A program made the position numbers and the translations under genes. The notes under the pieces are model-generated. The model saw only the letters and a program-made list of their open reading frames with translations. It ran no database searches and had not been told where the DNA came from. A stretch of DNA of 63,987 nt from Lyngbya sp. PCC 8106 (GTDB lineage: Bacteria; Cyanobacteriota; Cyanobacteriia; Cyanobacteriales; Microcoleaceae). Positions 54,742 through 63,638 of this stretch are shown piece by piece. Where the stretch lies: assembly GCF_000169095.1 (NCBI RefSeq), contig NZ_AAVU01000043.1, positions 1 through 63,987 of the forward strand, given 5' to 3'. How positions within the stretch are numbered: the first letter of the stretch is position 1; each line of letters opens with the position of its first letter.

Positions 54742-55944
54742 ATGCTCGTATATGAAATGAAGCTGCAAGGAACAGAAAGTCAGTACCGAAGCTTGGATGA
54801 AGCCATTCGGACAGGTCTATTTGTTCGCAACAGCGTCATCAGGGCATGGTTAGATGGTCAAGTTAAAAGCCGCAACGATGCCTACAAGCACTGCAAACTG
54901 TTGTCAGACAACCCAGAATTTCCCTGGGCATCAAGGTTAAACTCAATGGCACGACAAGCACACGCAGAAAGAGCTTGGGCATCAATTGAAAGATTTTATC
55001 GGAATTGTAAGCAGAAAACACCAGGCAAGAAGCGGTGCGACCTCGCGGCTTTGCAAGCCGCTAGAGGAAGCGCACCAAGAAAGGGGTTCCCAAAGTTTAA
55101 AAAGTATCAAGTCAGAGCATCTGTTGAATACAAGACATCAGGATGGAAACTTTCGGGAGACAGACGTTATTTAACGTTTACTGACAAGTTTCAAGCGGGT
55201 ACGTTTAAGCTTTGGGGAAGTCGGAACCTGCACTTTCATCAACTCGAACAAATCAAACGAGTGAGGGTAATTAGAAGACATGACGGGTATTATGCTCAAT
55301 TTCTGATAGACCATGAACGAGAGGAGAAAAAAGAACTAACAGGAAAACAAACAGGATTAGATGTAGGTTTAAACTATTTCTACACAGATTGTTCTGGTAA
55401 TCAAATAGACAATCCTCGGTTTTTGAGAAAAGATGAACGCAAGCTGAAAAAGCTGCAACGTCGATTATCTCGAACTCAAAAAGGAAGTCAAAACCGCAAA
55501 AAAGCCAGAAACAAATTAGGTAGAGCGCATCTCAAGGTTTCACGCAGGCGTAATGATTGGGTCTGTAAACAGGCTCAACACGTCATCGGGTCTAACGACT
55601 TGGTAGCGGTTGAAAACCTACGGATTCGCAACATGGTTAAAAATCATCATCTAGCCAAATCAATTAGCGATGCAGCTTGGTACAGGTTTCGAGAATGGTT
55701 AGAATATATGGCGCGGGTTTATGGGGTTCCAGTTATTGCTGTTGAACCCGCATATACTTCTCAAAACTGTTCAAATTGTGGCGAGAAAGTTGTAAAAACT
55801 CTCAGTACGAGAACCCATGAATGCCCTCACTGCGGGTATATTGCTGACCGAGATGAAAATGCCGCCAGAAACATATTGAAATCTGCATTAAAACAACTAT
55901 CAAATAAAGAAACGGATAAGAAATCGATTAACGGATTAATTTAA
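54742..55944 (+). CDS. tnpB: TnpB RNA-guided DNA nuclease, intact
   Basis: 400 residues from ATG 54742 (MLVYEMKLQGTESQYRSLDEAIR, the usual start; ATG 54712 also possible). RuvC Asp in GLDVGLNYF, Glu in VAVENLRIRNMV, zinc finger CSNCGEK...CPHCGY, last Asp in IADRDENAARNIL are all present. A 14-residue stretch (CDLAALQAARGSAP, encoded by 55034-55076) looks inserted into the Lys-rich linker before FPKFKKY. The nuclease uses an omega RNA from the element's 3' end to cut target DNA beside a short TAM. Confidence 0.92.
   Translation: MLVYEMKLQGTESQYRSLDEAIRTGLFVRNSVIRAWLDGQVKSRNDAYKHCKLLSDNPEFPWASRLNSMARQAHAERAWASIERFYRNCKQKTPGKKRCDLAALQAARGSAPRKGFPKFKKYQVRASVEYKTSGWKLSGDRRYLTFTDKFQAGTFKLWGSRNLHFHQLEQIKRVRVIRRHDGYYAQFLIDHEREEKKELTGKQTGLDVGLNYFYTDCSGNQIDNPRFLRKDERKLKKLQRRLSRTQKGSQNRKKARNKLGRAHLKVSRRRNDWVCKQAQHVIGSNDLVAVENLRIRNMVKNHHLAKSISDAAWYRFREWLEYMARVYGVPVIAVEPAYTSQNCSNCGEKVVKTLSTRTHECPHCGYIADRDENAARNILKSALKQLSNKETDKKSINGLI
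55034..55076. repeat. 43-bp palindromic repeat inside tnpB
   Basis: Arms GGTGCG (55034-55039)/CGCACC (55071-55076), CCTC/GAGG with a 2-nt bulge, and GCGGCTT/AAGCCGC around TGC. Encodes CDLAALQAARGSAP in frame. Small palindromes of this type invade coding regions in some cyanobacteria; other TnpBs lack this stretch. Confidence 0.7.
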
Positions 55945-56168
55945 CTGCGAGTATCAGAGATTTATGCTGTCCTACAGATAACTTAATCCGTTCTTCCGCT
56001 TAATATCTGTTTTTAAAATACCGTCGGGCAGACGGAAGTTAACGCCTCCCGAGAGAATGCCCTCTGCTTTGTTGGGGAAACTCAACCTAGTAAGTCAGCT
56101 CGTGGAAAGAGGAAGCCCAGACAGTGATGTTTGGAATCTCCGTTGTTTACGACGGAGAGGATGTCAAA
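55945..56168 (+). ncRNA. Putative omega RNA/right end of TnpB element 3
   Basis: Non-coding 224 nt with several potential stems (e.g. around 56026-56072, GGGCAGACGGAAG...CCTCTGC) and the terminal hairpin. In TnpB systems the guide RNA scaffold comes from the 3' part of tnpB plus the right end, the guide being the flanking bases. The boundaries are inferred. Confidence 0.5.
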
Positions 56169-56394
56169 TCACAGACAGAAAATAATGCTACACATCTTTT
56201 TCCTAAACTCCCACCTCCCCACCTCCCTATCGCTCATCTGTCGCCAATATTGAAAGATTTGATTGACATTGACCGGGGTTTGACTCGACAAGTTCATCCT
56301 CTCCGGGAAACCTGCGGATAGATTGTCAAATCTGATCCATTGAGTGTATCATTCAACACTTATTATTTGATCTTGACTTTTGGCTTGATTTGCT

Positions 56395-57567
56395 ATGTAT
56401 CTTAAAACGCTACACCTCAAACAATTTCGGAACTATAGGGATCAAAAAGTAGCGTTTGATGCTCCTAAAACCATCCTTGTCGGTGATAACGCTCAAGGAA
56501 AATCTAATCTTTTAGAAGCAGTTGAGTTGCTCTCCACCTTAAAAAGTCATCGAGTTAGTCGCGATCGCGAACTGATTTTAGACACTCAAGACAACGGACA
56601 AATTACCGGAAATCTAGAACGAGAAACTGGACACATAGAACTTGGTCTCATCTTACGAAGTAAAGGACGACGTACTGTGTTGTTAAATCGTCAGTCTCTC
56701 CGTCGTCAACTCGACTTTCTGAGTATTCTCAATGTAGTACAATTTTCAAGTTTAGACTTAGAATTAGTACGGGGAAGTCCAGAACGCCGTCGCAGTTGGA
56801 TTGATCGATTATTAGTCCAAATTGAACCCGTTTATGCCTATATTTTACAACAATATTATCAAGTTTTACGACAACGAAATGCTTTACTGAAAAAAGCTCG
56901 TTCTCAATCCCATTCACCCGGAGAAGAACAACCCCAAAAACAAATTTTAAACTCAGAATTAGCAGTTTGGGATGCTCAACTCGCCGTCTCAGGGGCGCGT
57001 GTAATTCGACGACGAGATCGAGTATTAGAACGGTTAATTCCCCTGGCTCAAACCTGGCATCATCTCATTAGTGGAAGTACCGAGAATTTACAACTCACCT
57101 ATCAACCCAATGTTCAGGTTATTGCAGCAGAAAATACTCGTTTATCCGCTCTATCTCCCCAAGACGTTCAGCAAGCTTTTCTCCAAAAAATATCCACCCG
57201 GACTCTAGCAGAACACCAGCAAGGAACAACTCTAGTCGGCCCTCATCGAGATGATATTATCTTTACCATTAACCAAACACCCGCGCGTCAATATGGGTCT
57301 TCCGGTCAACAAAGAACTCTCGTTTTAGCCTTAAAATTAGCAGAACTACAATTAATTGAAGCCGTGATTGGTGAACCCCCTTTATTGCTATTAGATGATG
57401 TTTTAGCCGAACTCGATCTCAGCCGTCAAAATCAACTTTTAGAAGCCATTGGCGATCGCTTTCAAACCTTAATTACAACAACTCATCTCGGTGCTTTTGA
57501 TTCCCAGTGGTTGCAGCAGACTCAAATCCTATCTGTACAAGCCGGAAAAATCGGTCAATATTTTTAA
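56395..57567 (+). CDS. recF: DNA replication and repair protein RecF
   Basis: 390 residues. Walker A GDNAQGKSNLLEA, signature YGSSGQQRTLVLALK (LSGGQ-like), Walker B LLLLDDVLAELD. RecF loads RecA at gaps with RecO and RecR. ATG 56395. Located between the TnpB element and a convergent CHASE2 cyclase, unlinked to dnaN. Confidence 0.95.
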   Translation: MYLKTLHLKQFRNYRDQKVAFDAPKTILVGDNAQGKSNLLEAVELLSTLKSHRVSRDRELILDTQDNGQITGNLERETGHIELGLILRSKGRRTVLLNRQSLRRQLDFLSILNVVQFSSLDLELVRGSPERRRSWIDRLLVQIEPVYAYILQQYYQVLRQRNALLKKARSQSHSPGEEQPQKQILNSELAVWDAQLAVSGARVIRRRDRVLERLIPLAQTWHHLISGSTENLQLTYQPNVQVIAAENTRLSALSPQDVQQAFLQKISTRTLAEHQQGTTLVGPHRDDIIFTINQTPARQYGSSGQQRTLVLALKLAELQLIEAVIGEPPLLLLDDVLAELDLSRQNQLLEAIGDRFQTLITTTHLGAFDSQWLQQTQILSVQAGKIGQYF

Positions 57568-57591
57568 TATCAATAGGAATCCAATCTTTTT

Positions 57592-59511
57592 CTACAATTT
57601 ACGAATCACCCGATAAACATCAACCATTTGCTGTTTTCCTTTTAACGGCATCAACCCCCAAGATTCTACTTCAAATTGATGGTCAATATACTGTAAAGTC
57701 TGGTAAGCAATTAAAATCCGACAAACACTAGATTGACGTTCTTTCTGACAACTTTCCAAGCGAGAAGCAATATTAACACTATCTCCGAGTAAACCATATT
57801 CTAAGCGATCGCGACCCCCCAAACTCCCCGCCACAATCGGCCCAGTGAAAATACCGACACGCATTTGAATCACAGGTAAGCCTCTAGGTTGCCAGACTAG
57901 ATTCAACTTTTGGAGTTGTTCACTCATCTCCAAGGCGCAGGAAACAGCCGCTCTAGCATCTCGGGCAATTTGGTTTTCGCTAACCCGTGCCATCGGTACA
58001 CCAAAAGCTGCCATGATCCCATCTCCAGTGAATTTGTTAATAATACCGTGATGATTGTGAATGGTCTGGGTGAGCATGGCTAGATATTCGTTCAGCCACT
58101 CCAGCAAATTCTCAGGGGGCATCTGTTCAGAAATGGTACTAAAGTTCCGAATATCAGTAAAAAGGATGGTTGCCGTTAACTTTTGGCCGGGTAACTTGCC
58201 ATCAAAAATTAAGCGATCGCGACTTTTCCACAACGCCTCCGCAATTTCAGGAGAAGCATTTTGACCCAGTAGCCGCATCATGATTTGTTGTTGACGTTGG
58301 GCTTGAAAAGCCCGATAGGAAATCAGGGTCGCGCTTGTCAGTAAAAAAGCAAAACCCGGACTCACCACCGGCACCCAATAGGCGTTTAAAAACAGCATAA
58401 ACGACAGGGTAAATAAAATCCCCAGTAAAAGAGGACTCCCCAAGACTAAAATCAACGGATGACGACTCAGCCAAGCCAAAGTTGTCCCGATAATTGCCCA
58501 ACTGCTGATCCAGATAATTTCAACCCATTGCGGCCAAAATTGAAATAAGGGTCGCTCTCCTGTCGCAGCATCAATAATTTGACTCACCATTTGGGCGTGA
58601 ATAATTACACCGGGCGTTCTTGGGCTATTTTTTTTACCGGGACTGTAGGGGGTGAGAAACAGATCTTTACCACTGGGGGCGGTTGTACCGATTAAAACGA
58701 TTTTGTTTTTAACCCAGTCCGGTTCGATTGATCCATTTAACACTTCCGAAACATTCACTGTAACGACACCATCCATTCCTGAACGGTAGTTTAAGAGGAT
58801 TTGATAGCCTTTAGCATCAATATTTTGATATCCTCCAGAGTCGGTTTTTAGGGGGACAAATATTGCTTTTCCTAAACGAATTCGATCTGGATCAGCGGGA
58901 TCATTTTGGGGTTGGATACCTTGACTTTTTAAGTAGTGGAGAGCCAACTGAAGGGAAAAGGAAAATGAAGTCCCGGATGTTGAATCAGCAAAGAACAAAT
59001 TGCGGCGAACAACGTTATCGTAATCTAAAGGGATATCGTTGAACCCGACCCGACTCGGATCAATTTCAGGAGGAGCGGGAACACCCTTGGCATCTGGATC
59101 ACCCAAGTTCTTGATCGCGATAATATTAGGGAATTGAAGTTGCTTAACCAGTTGTTCATGTCCCGGTTCATAGGGAATATCGCGGTAGAGGTCCAGACCA
59201 ATCACACGGGGTTGAAGTTCTAATAGCTTTTCGAGGAGTTCGGCGATCAGTTGATCGGAGAGAGGGAAGCGGTTATAGGTTTGAATATCTTCTTCGGTAA
59301 TGGCAACGACTAAGATTCGGGGATCGGGCGGTAAAGTTGATCGCAACCGCATCATTTGGTCATAGACAACCAGTTCTAAAGGTTGGAGTCCTCCGAGATG
59401 AATGACTCCCAGTAACGCAATAATCAACACAAAAGTTGCAGTCGCAACAATGGAGAACTCTGTCGCGTCTGGCCACTTCCGTTTGAGGGTTCGTAAAAGC
59501 TTATCGATCAC
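57592..59511 (-). CDS. CHASE2-domain adenylate/guanylate cyclase
   Basis: 639 residues: N-terminal helix (~20-40), extracytoplasmic CHASE2 (~45-310; DQMMRLRSTLPPDPRILVVAITEEDI; KNKIVLIGTTAPSGKDLFLTPY), three adjacent membrane helices (~325-400) and a class III cyclase (~440-630) with LFTDIRNFST, KFTGDGIMAAFG and YGLLGDSVNIASRLES. The Lys (NKFTGD) and GDSVN positions suggest ATP use. Membrane-bound sensor making cAMP. Convergent with recF. Confidence 0.9.
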   Translation of the reverse strand: MIDKLLRTLKRKWPDATEFSIVATATFVLIIALLGVIHLGGLQPLELVVYDQMMRLRSTLPPDPRILVVAITEEDIQTYNRFPLSDQLIAELLEKLLELQPRVIGLDLYRDIPYEPGHEQLVKQLQFPNIIAIKNLGDPDAKGVPAPPEIDPSRVGFNDIPLDYDNVVRRNLFFADSTSGTSFSFSLQLALHYLKSQGIQPQNDPADPDRIRLGKAIFVPLKTDSGGYQNIDAKGYQILLNYRSGMDGVVTVNVSEVLNGSIEPDWVKNKIVLIGTTAPSGKDLFLTPYSPGKKNSPRTPGVIIHAQMVSQIIDAATGERPLFQFWPQWVEIIWISSWAIIGTTLAWLSRHPLILVLGSPLLLGILFTLSFMLFLNAYWVPVVSPGFAFLLTSATLISYRAFQAQRQQQIMMRLLGQNASPEIAEALWKSRDRLIFDGKLPGQKLTATILFTDIRNFSTISEQMPPENLLEWLNEYLAMLTQTIHNHHGIINKFTGDGIMAAFGVPMARVSENQIARDARAAVSCALEMSEQLQKLNLVWQPRGLPVIQMRVGIFTGPIVAGSLGGRDRLEYGLLGDSVNIASRLESCQKERQSSVCRILIAYQTLQYIDHQFEVESWGLMPLKGKQQMVDVYRVIRKL

Positions 59512-59592
59512 AGCAACCCCTTAAATGGAGTGAAAAGGGGGGGAAGACGCCAGACTGCTGGCTCGAACTGACTCGAATTACAGCGACTCAGC

Positions 59593-59636
59593 TTGAGGTT
59601 GACTGTGAACAGGTGGAACTTCTCAGCCAACCTCAA
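59593..59636. other. Long hairpin upstream of the CHASE2 cyclase gene
   Basis: TTGAGGTTGACTG (59593-59605) and CAGCCAACCTCAA (59624-59636) pair with one mismatch around an 18-nt loop; no T run follows. Possibly the end of the small gene at 59748 (minus strand) or a leader structure. Confidence 0.45.
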
Positions 59637-59747
59637 ACAAATAACTTAGCTATCGAGACTAACTTTCCCAAATTCTAGGCTAGGATATCAGATTAGACAG
59701 TCGAGATGCAAGTCTGTCTTGCGGCAACTGTCACGAACTCGATGAAC

Positions 59748-59948
59748 CTATCGCTTTGATCCCTTTAATGCCTTCGTAAAATTTTTCCGATAAGATCGGT
59801 TAGTCGGGAGGAATACAGGCCACAGCAATGACAGGTAGAGACGATTTCCGAAGCTTTTGACAAAGTTAGTTTGCTCAAACCCACTCCAGAACTTCCAGAC
59901 TCCACCGGCGTAGAGAGCCAGTAAAGCAATTGTAATGAGCGAACTCAT
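59748..59948 (-). CDS. Small membrane protein, unknown function
   Basis: 66 residues with one or two hydrophobic segments (LITIALLALYAGGVW and LYLSLLWPVFLP) and a basic C terminus (NRSYRKNFTKALKGSKR). Composition and start (MSS) look genuine, as in cyanobacterial small membrane proteins. Role unknown. Confidence 0.55.
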   Translation of the reverse strand: MSSLITIALLALYAGGVWKFWSGFEQTNFVKSFGNRLYLSLLWPVFLPTNRSYRKNFTKALKGSKR

Positions 59949-60469
59949 AATGTAGTTACTCTCTAAATATTTGTGTAAATTTAAGCAAGCGGTGCGTGTT
60001 CTCTATATGTTAGCAGTTTTACTCAACAATCGTGAGCTTCTTCCCTCTGTTGGGTTTCACGCTTCGTAGGGCCAGAAGTCAAAATCTCCCGATCTTCCGC
60101 CCATAGCCCTGTGTCAACACGGGGGATGCACAACGAGAATGATAAAATTAACGCTATGAATAGAGATAATCGTATGCTAACAAGCCCTCTAACTTCTCGA
60201 CAATAGCACTTTGAAAGCGGGCGGTTCGGGTGCAGTCGATGCTTTTTCCCTGAGCTTTCCTCCTGCGTTTTTCGCGCTTCGGCACGGTCAGTTGAGAGGT
60301 CTTCAAGTCTCCCACTCGCACAGGGTCAACGTTGAACTTCTTCCCTGTCCGGACAATAGAGATGCTTTCAGGAGTCTGTCTCTCCCTCAAAATCTCACTT
60401 GCTGTTCAATCGAAAGTAAGACCAGGCTAGGCTAATTTTCAGAACACTTACACAACTTTTGGAGGATCT
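59949..60469. other. 521-bp gap, GC-rich, possible relic of a mobile RNA element
   Basis: Contains a hairpin CCCTGTGTCAACACGGGG (60105-60122) followed by GCACAACGAGAATGATAAAA (60128-60147). From memory this recalls the 3' end of HEARO/IscB omega RNAs, but no iscB follows. A 78-codon minus-strand frame (60154-60390, ...VPKREKRRRKAQGKS) is open but I recognise nothing in it. The nucleotidyltransferase ribosome site TTGGAGG lies at 60460-60466. Confidence 0.35.
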
Positions 60470-63007
60470 ATGCGAGCAGTGCTAATGGCTGGTGGATCGG
60501 GAACACGACTAAGACCGTTAACTTGCGATCTCCCTAAACCGATGGTGCCTATTTTGAATCGCCCCATTGCTGAACATATTATCAATTTACTCAAACGACA
60601 TCAAATTTATGAAGTGATTGCCACCCTTCATTATCTCCCAGATGTGATGCGGGAATATTTTCACGATGGTACGGACTTTGGAGTGCAAATGACTTATGCG
60701 GTGGAAGAAGATCAACCTTTAGGAACCGCAGGTTGTGTGAAAAATATTGCCGAACTCCTTGATGATACCTTTTTGGTGATCAGTGGGGATTGCATCACAG
60801 ATTTTGATCTCAGTGCGGCGATTGATTTTCATCTTAAACACGACTCCAAAGCGACATTAGTCTTGACTCGGGTGCCAAATCCCTTAGAGTTTGGTGTGGT
60901 GATTACGGATGAAAATTATCGCATTCGCAGATTTCTAGAAAAGCCTTCGACGAGCGAAATTTTTTCCGATACCGTGAACACGGGAACCTATATTCTCGAA
61001 CCTGAAGTCTTAGAGTATCTTCCCCCCAATCAAGAGTCTGATTTTTCTAAAGATTTGTTCCCGTTACTCCTGGAAAAAGACATCCCCATGTACGGTTATA
61101 TTGCCGAGGGATATTGGTGTGATGTCGGTCATCTCGATGCTTATCGAGAAGCTCAATATGATGCCCTACTCGGTAAAGTTAAACTTGATGTCTCCTATGA
61201 GGAGCGATCGCCGGGTTTGTGGTTGGGAGAAAATACTTACATTGATGATACGGCTCAGATCGAAACTCCGGTTTTAATTGGTCATAATTGTCGGATTGGG
61301 CCGAGAGCAGAAATCGCTGCCGGATCGGTGCTCGGGGATAATATTACGATTGGTGCTGATGCCAATATTAAACGGCCAATTATTTGGAATGGGGCGATTA
61401 TTGGAGATGATGTTCATCTACGGGCTTGTGTGATTGCCCGAGGAACAAGGGTAGATCGACGCGCTCATATCCTTGAAGGGGCGGTGGTGGGATCTCTCTC
61501 GACAGTCGGTGAAGAAGCACAAATTAGTCCGGGTGTACGAGTCTGGCCGAGCAAAAAAATTGAGTCGGGTGCCACGCTCAACATTAACTTGATTTGGGGA
61601 AATACGGCTAAACGGAATCTGTTTGGTCAACGAGGAGTTCAGGGGTTAGCGAATATTGATATTACTCCTGAGTTTGCTGTGAAACTCGGTGCGGCTTATG
61701 GTTCTACTCTCAAACAGGGCGCAACGGTTGTGGTTTCACGAGATCAACGCCGTATTTCTCGCATGGTGACGCGATCGCTGATTTCGGGTTTAATGTCGGT
61801 GGGTGTGAATGTATTTAACCTCGAATCTACGGCGATTCCAGTCGCTCGGGCGGTGATTCCGACGCTGAATGTTGCCGGGGGATTGCACGTTCGCCTATCT
61901 CCGGATCGAGCCGATCAAATTTTAATTGAAATTATCGATAGTCAGGGGATTAATATTACCAAAGCGAAAGAGAAAAAAATCGAGGGGGCTTATTTTAAGG
62001 AGGACTTACGACGGGCGCAAATTCCTGAAATTGGGAACATGGTCTATCCAGCCGAAGTGGTGGATAACTACAGCATTAGTTTTGAGAAGCATCTGAATGT
62101 TGAAGCTCTGCGCCACAGTAACGCCAAAATTGTGATTGATTATGTTTATGCGGTTTCGGGTGCTATTCTACCCCGTTTACTGTCTAAGTTTGGCTGTGAT
62201 GCGGTGGTTCTCAATGCCAGTTTGAGTCAAACTTCGGTGTCTAACCGAGAACGAGAAAATCTCCTCGATCAACTCAGTCGGGTGGTGGAAGCCCTGCGAG
62301 CGCATTTTGGGGTTCAGGTTTATGCTAATGGTGAACAGTTTATTTTGGTTGATGAAACCGGAAGCCCGATTCGAGGTGAACTGTTGACGGCTTTGATGGT
62401 GAATATGGTTTTAACTTCTAATCCGAGAAGTTCGGTGGTGGTTCCGGTACAGGCTTCTTCTGCGGTTGAACAGATTGCTCGTCGTCACGATGCAAAGGTG
62501 ATTCGCACAAAAGCAAATCCGACGGCTTTGATGGAGGCTTGTCATGCGAACCCGAATGTGGTGATGGGGGGAAGTGGGGAGATGGGGTTCATTTTTCCCC
62601 AATTTCATCCGGGGTTTGATGCTATGTTTGCGATCGCTAAGATGGTTGAAATGCTGACGACTCAAGAGCGAAGTCTGGCTCAAATTCGGGCGGATTTGCC
62701 TTATGTTATTCACCGTTGTCATACGGTACGCTGTCCCTGGTCGGTGAAGGGAACTTTAATGCGTCATTTGGTGGAAACTCACACCACCGAGAATTTAGAA
62801 TTAATAGATGGAGTCAAGTTGTTGAATTTTCAAGATGATAACTGGATCTTGGTTTTACCTGATGCTGGTGAACCTCTTGTTCATCTCTATGCCAATAGCC
62901 ATGATCGCGATTGGGTAGATACGACCATTAGAGAATACCGCAATCTCGTACAAGATTTTGTTAACCAATCTCAAGGAATCAATCGAGGTGATGATAATTA
63001 CCATTGA
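60470..63007 (+). CDS. Sugar-nucleotidyltransferase fused to a phosphomannomutase-like domain
   Basis: 845 residues. Residues ~1-235: NTP transferase (GGSGTRLRPLTCDLPKPMVPI; Mg-binding region SGDCITDFD). ~250-370: left-handed beta-helix hexapeptides (IGPRAEIAAGSVLGDNITIG). ~380-845: phosphohexomutase fold (VVVSRDQRRISRMV, GGSGEMGFIFP), but the catalytic TxSHNP loop reads HVRLSPDRADQ, and the Mg-binding DGDGDR reads YANGEQ, so mutase activity is unlikely. Function is probably GDP-mannose or similar NDP-sugar synthesis, with the mutase-like half regulatory. GGAGG precedes ATG 60470. Common in cyanobacteria. Confidence 0.9.
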   Translation: MRAVLMAGGSGTRLRPLTCDLPKPMVPILNRPIAEHIINLLKRHQIYEVIATLHYLPDVMREYFHDGTDFGVQMTYAVEEDQPLGTAGCVKNIAELLDDTFLVISGDCITDFDLSAAIDFHLKHDSKATLVLTRVPNPLEFGVVITDENYRIRRFLEKPSTSEIFSDTVNTGTYILEPEVLEYLPPNQESDFSKDLFPLLLEKDIPMYGYIAEGYWCDVGHLDAYREAQYDALLGKVKLDVSYEERSPGLWLGENTYIDDTAQIETPVLIGHNCRIGPRAEIAAGSVLGDNITIGADANIKRPIIWNGAIIGDDVHLRACVIARGTRVDRRAHILEGAVVGSLSTVGEEAQISPGVRVWPSKKIESGATLNINLIWGNTAKRNLFGQRGVQGLANIDITPEFAVKLGAAYGSTLKQGATVVVSRDQRRISRMVTRSLISGLMSVGVNVFNLESTAIPVARAVIPTLNVAGGLHVRLSPDRADQILIEIIDSQGINITKAKEKKIEGAYFKEDLRRAQIPEIGNMVYPAEVVDNYSISFEKHLNVEALRHSNAKIVIDYVYAVSGAILPRLLSKFGCDAVVLNASLSQTSVSNRERENLLDQLSRVVEALRAHFGVQVYANGEQFILVDETGSPIRGELLTALMVNMVLTSNPRSSVVVPVQASSAVEQIARRHDAKVIRTKANPTALMEACHANPNVVMGGSGEMGFIFPQFHPGFDAMFAIAKMVEMLTTQERSLAQIRADLPYVIHRCHTVRCPWSVKGTLMRHLVETHTTENLELIDGVKLLNFQDDNWILVLPDAGEPLVHLYANSHDRDWVDTTIREYRNLVQDFVNQSQGINRGDDNYH

Positions 63008-63099
63008 AGTTCGCTAGACTTAAAGGATTGACTCAAAAATCATTCTGATTGTTTGGAACTTTAGCTTGACAAATCACTGACGAATATTGAATTAAATCC

Positions 63100-63609
63100 A
63101 TGAATAATTGCATTTTAATGGTTGAAATTGTCCAACCGCCTCAACTGCGCTATACGGCTGATAATCAGACTCCGATTGCAGAAATGTTGGTTAAGTTTTC
63201 TAACTTGAGGGATGATTCTTTTGCCGTGTTAAAGGTGGTGGGATGGGGAAATTTAGCGCAAGAAATTAATGAAAAATATCATCAAGGTGATCATGTTATT
63301 GTTGAAGGTCGTTTGGGTATGAATGTGATTGAACGACCGGAAGGATTTAAGGAAAAACGAGCTGAAATGACGGCGCGAAGAGTTTATATGCTAGATATTC
63401 CCACGACTCATTCTTCCTCTGATTTCTCTGATCAGGAGATGTCGGAAGCAGCTTCGACCCCCAATAATGTCGTTCATTTGAGTTCTCGTAACCGCACGGC
63501 TTCGAGTTCTGAACCGATGCAACCTGCACCGTCTGAGGTGGAATCTGAACCCGATTTTGACTCTCCCACTGACCCGGAAAACCCAGACTATGATCCCATT
63601 CCTTTTTAA
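63100..63609 (+). CDS. ssb: Single-stranded DNA-binding protein
   Basis: 169 residues: an OB fold (~1-110; LKVVGWGNLAQEINEKYHQGDHVIVEGRLG) and a Ser/Pro/acidic linker ending DYDPIPF, the C-terminal partner-binding tip of bacterial SSB. N terminus is MNNCILMVEIVQPPQLRYT rather than the usual MNKVxLIGRLxxDPE, a cyanobacterial variant. A terminator follows the stop. Confidence 0.9.
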   Translation: MNNCILMVEIVQPPQLRYTADNQTPIAEMLVKFSNLRDDSFAVLKVVGWGNLAQEINEKYHQGDHVIVEGRLGMNVIERPEGFKEKRAEMTARRVYMLDIPTTHSSSDFSDQEMSEAASTPNNVVHLSSRNRTASSSEPMQPAPSEVESEPDFDSPTDPENPDYDPIPF

Positions 63610-63638
63610 GGGTTAAAGGTGTGTTTTTACCCTTTTTT
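63608..63638 (+). terminator. Terminator of ssb
   Basis: AAGGGTTAAA (63608-63617) pairs with TTTTACCCTT with one mismatch, followed by TTTT; the stem begins in the stop codon of ssb. Confidence 0.65.

Larger units (their letters stand above)
54658..56168 (+). mobile_element. IS200/IS605-family TnpB element 3, intact tnpB
   Basis: Left end AAAAGCGGGTCAAAAGCC and hairpin CCGTCG-TTCA-CGACGG (54679-54694), the same as element 2 with covarying bases. Right end: GATGTTTGGAATC, stem TCTCCGT (56137-56143)/ACGGAGA, then GGATGTCAAA (56159-56168). The 224-nt segment 55945-56168 between stop and right end is longer than in the other elements. No tnpA; transposition would need one elsewhere. Confidence 0.85.

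Noticed and set aside
60154..60390. 78-codon minus-strand frame (basic, KRRRKAQ)
   Set aside because: Looks somewhat protein-like but matches nothing I know, and shares its DNA with another open frame; only noted in the gap entry.
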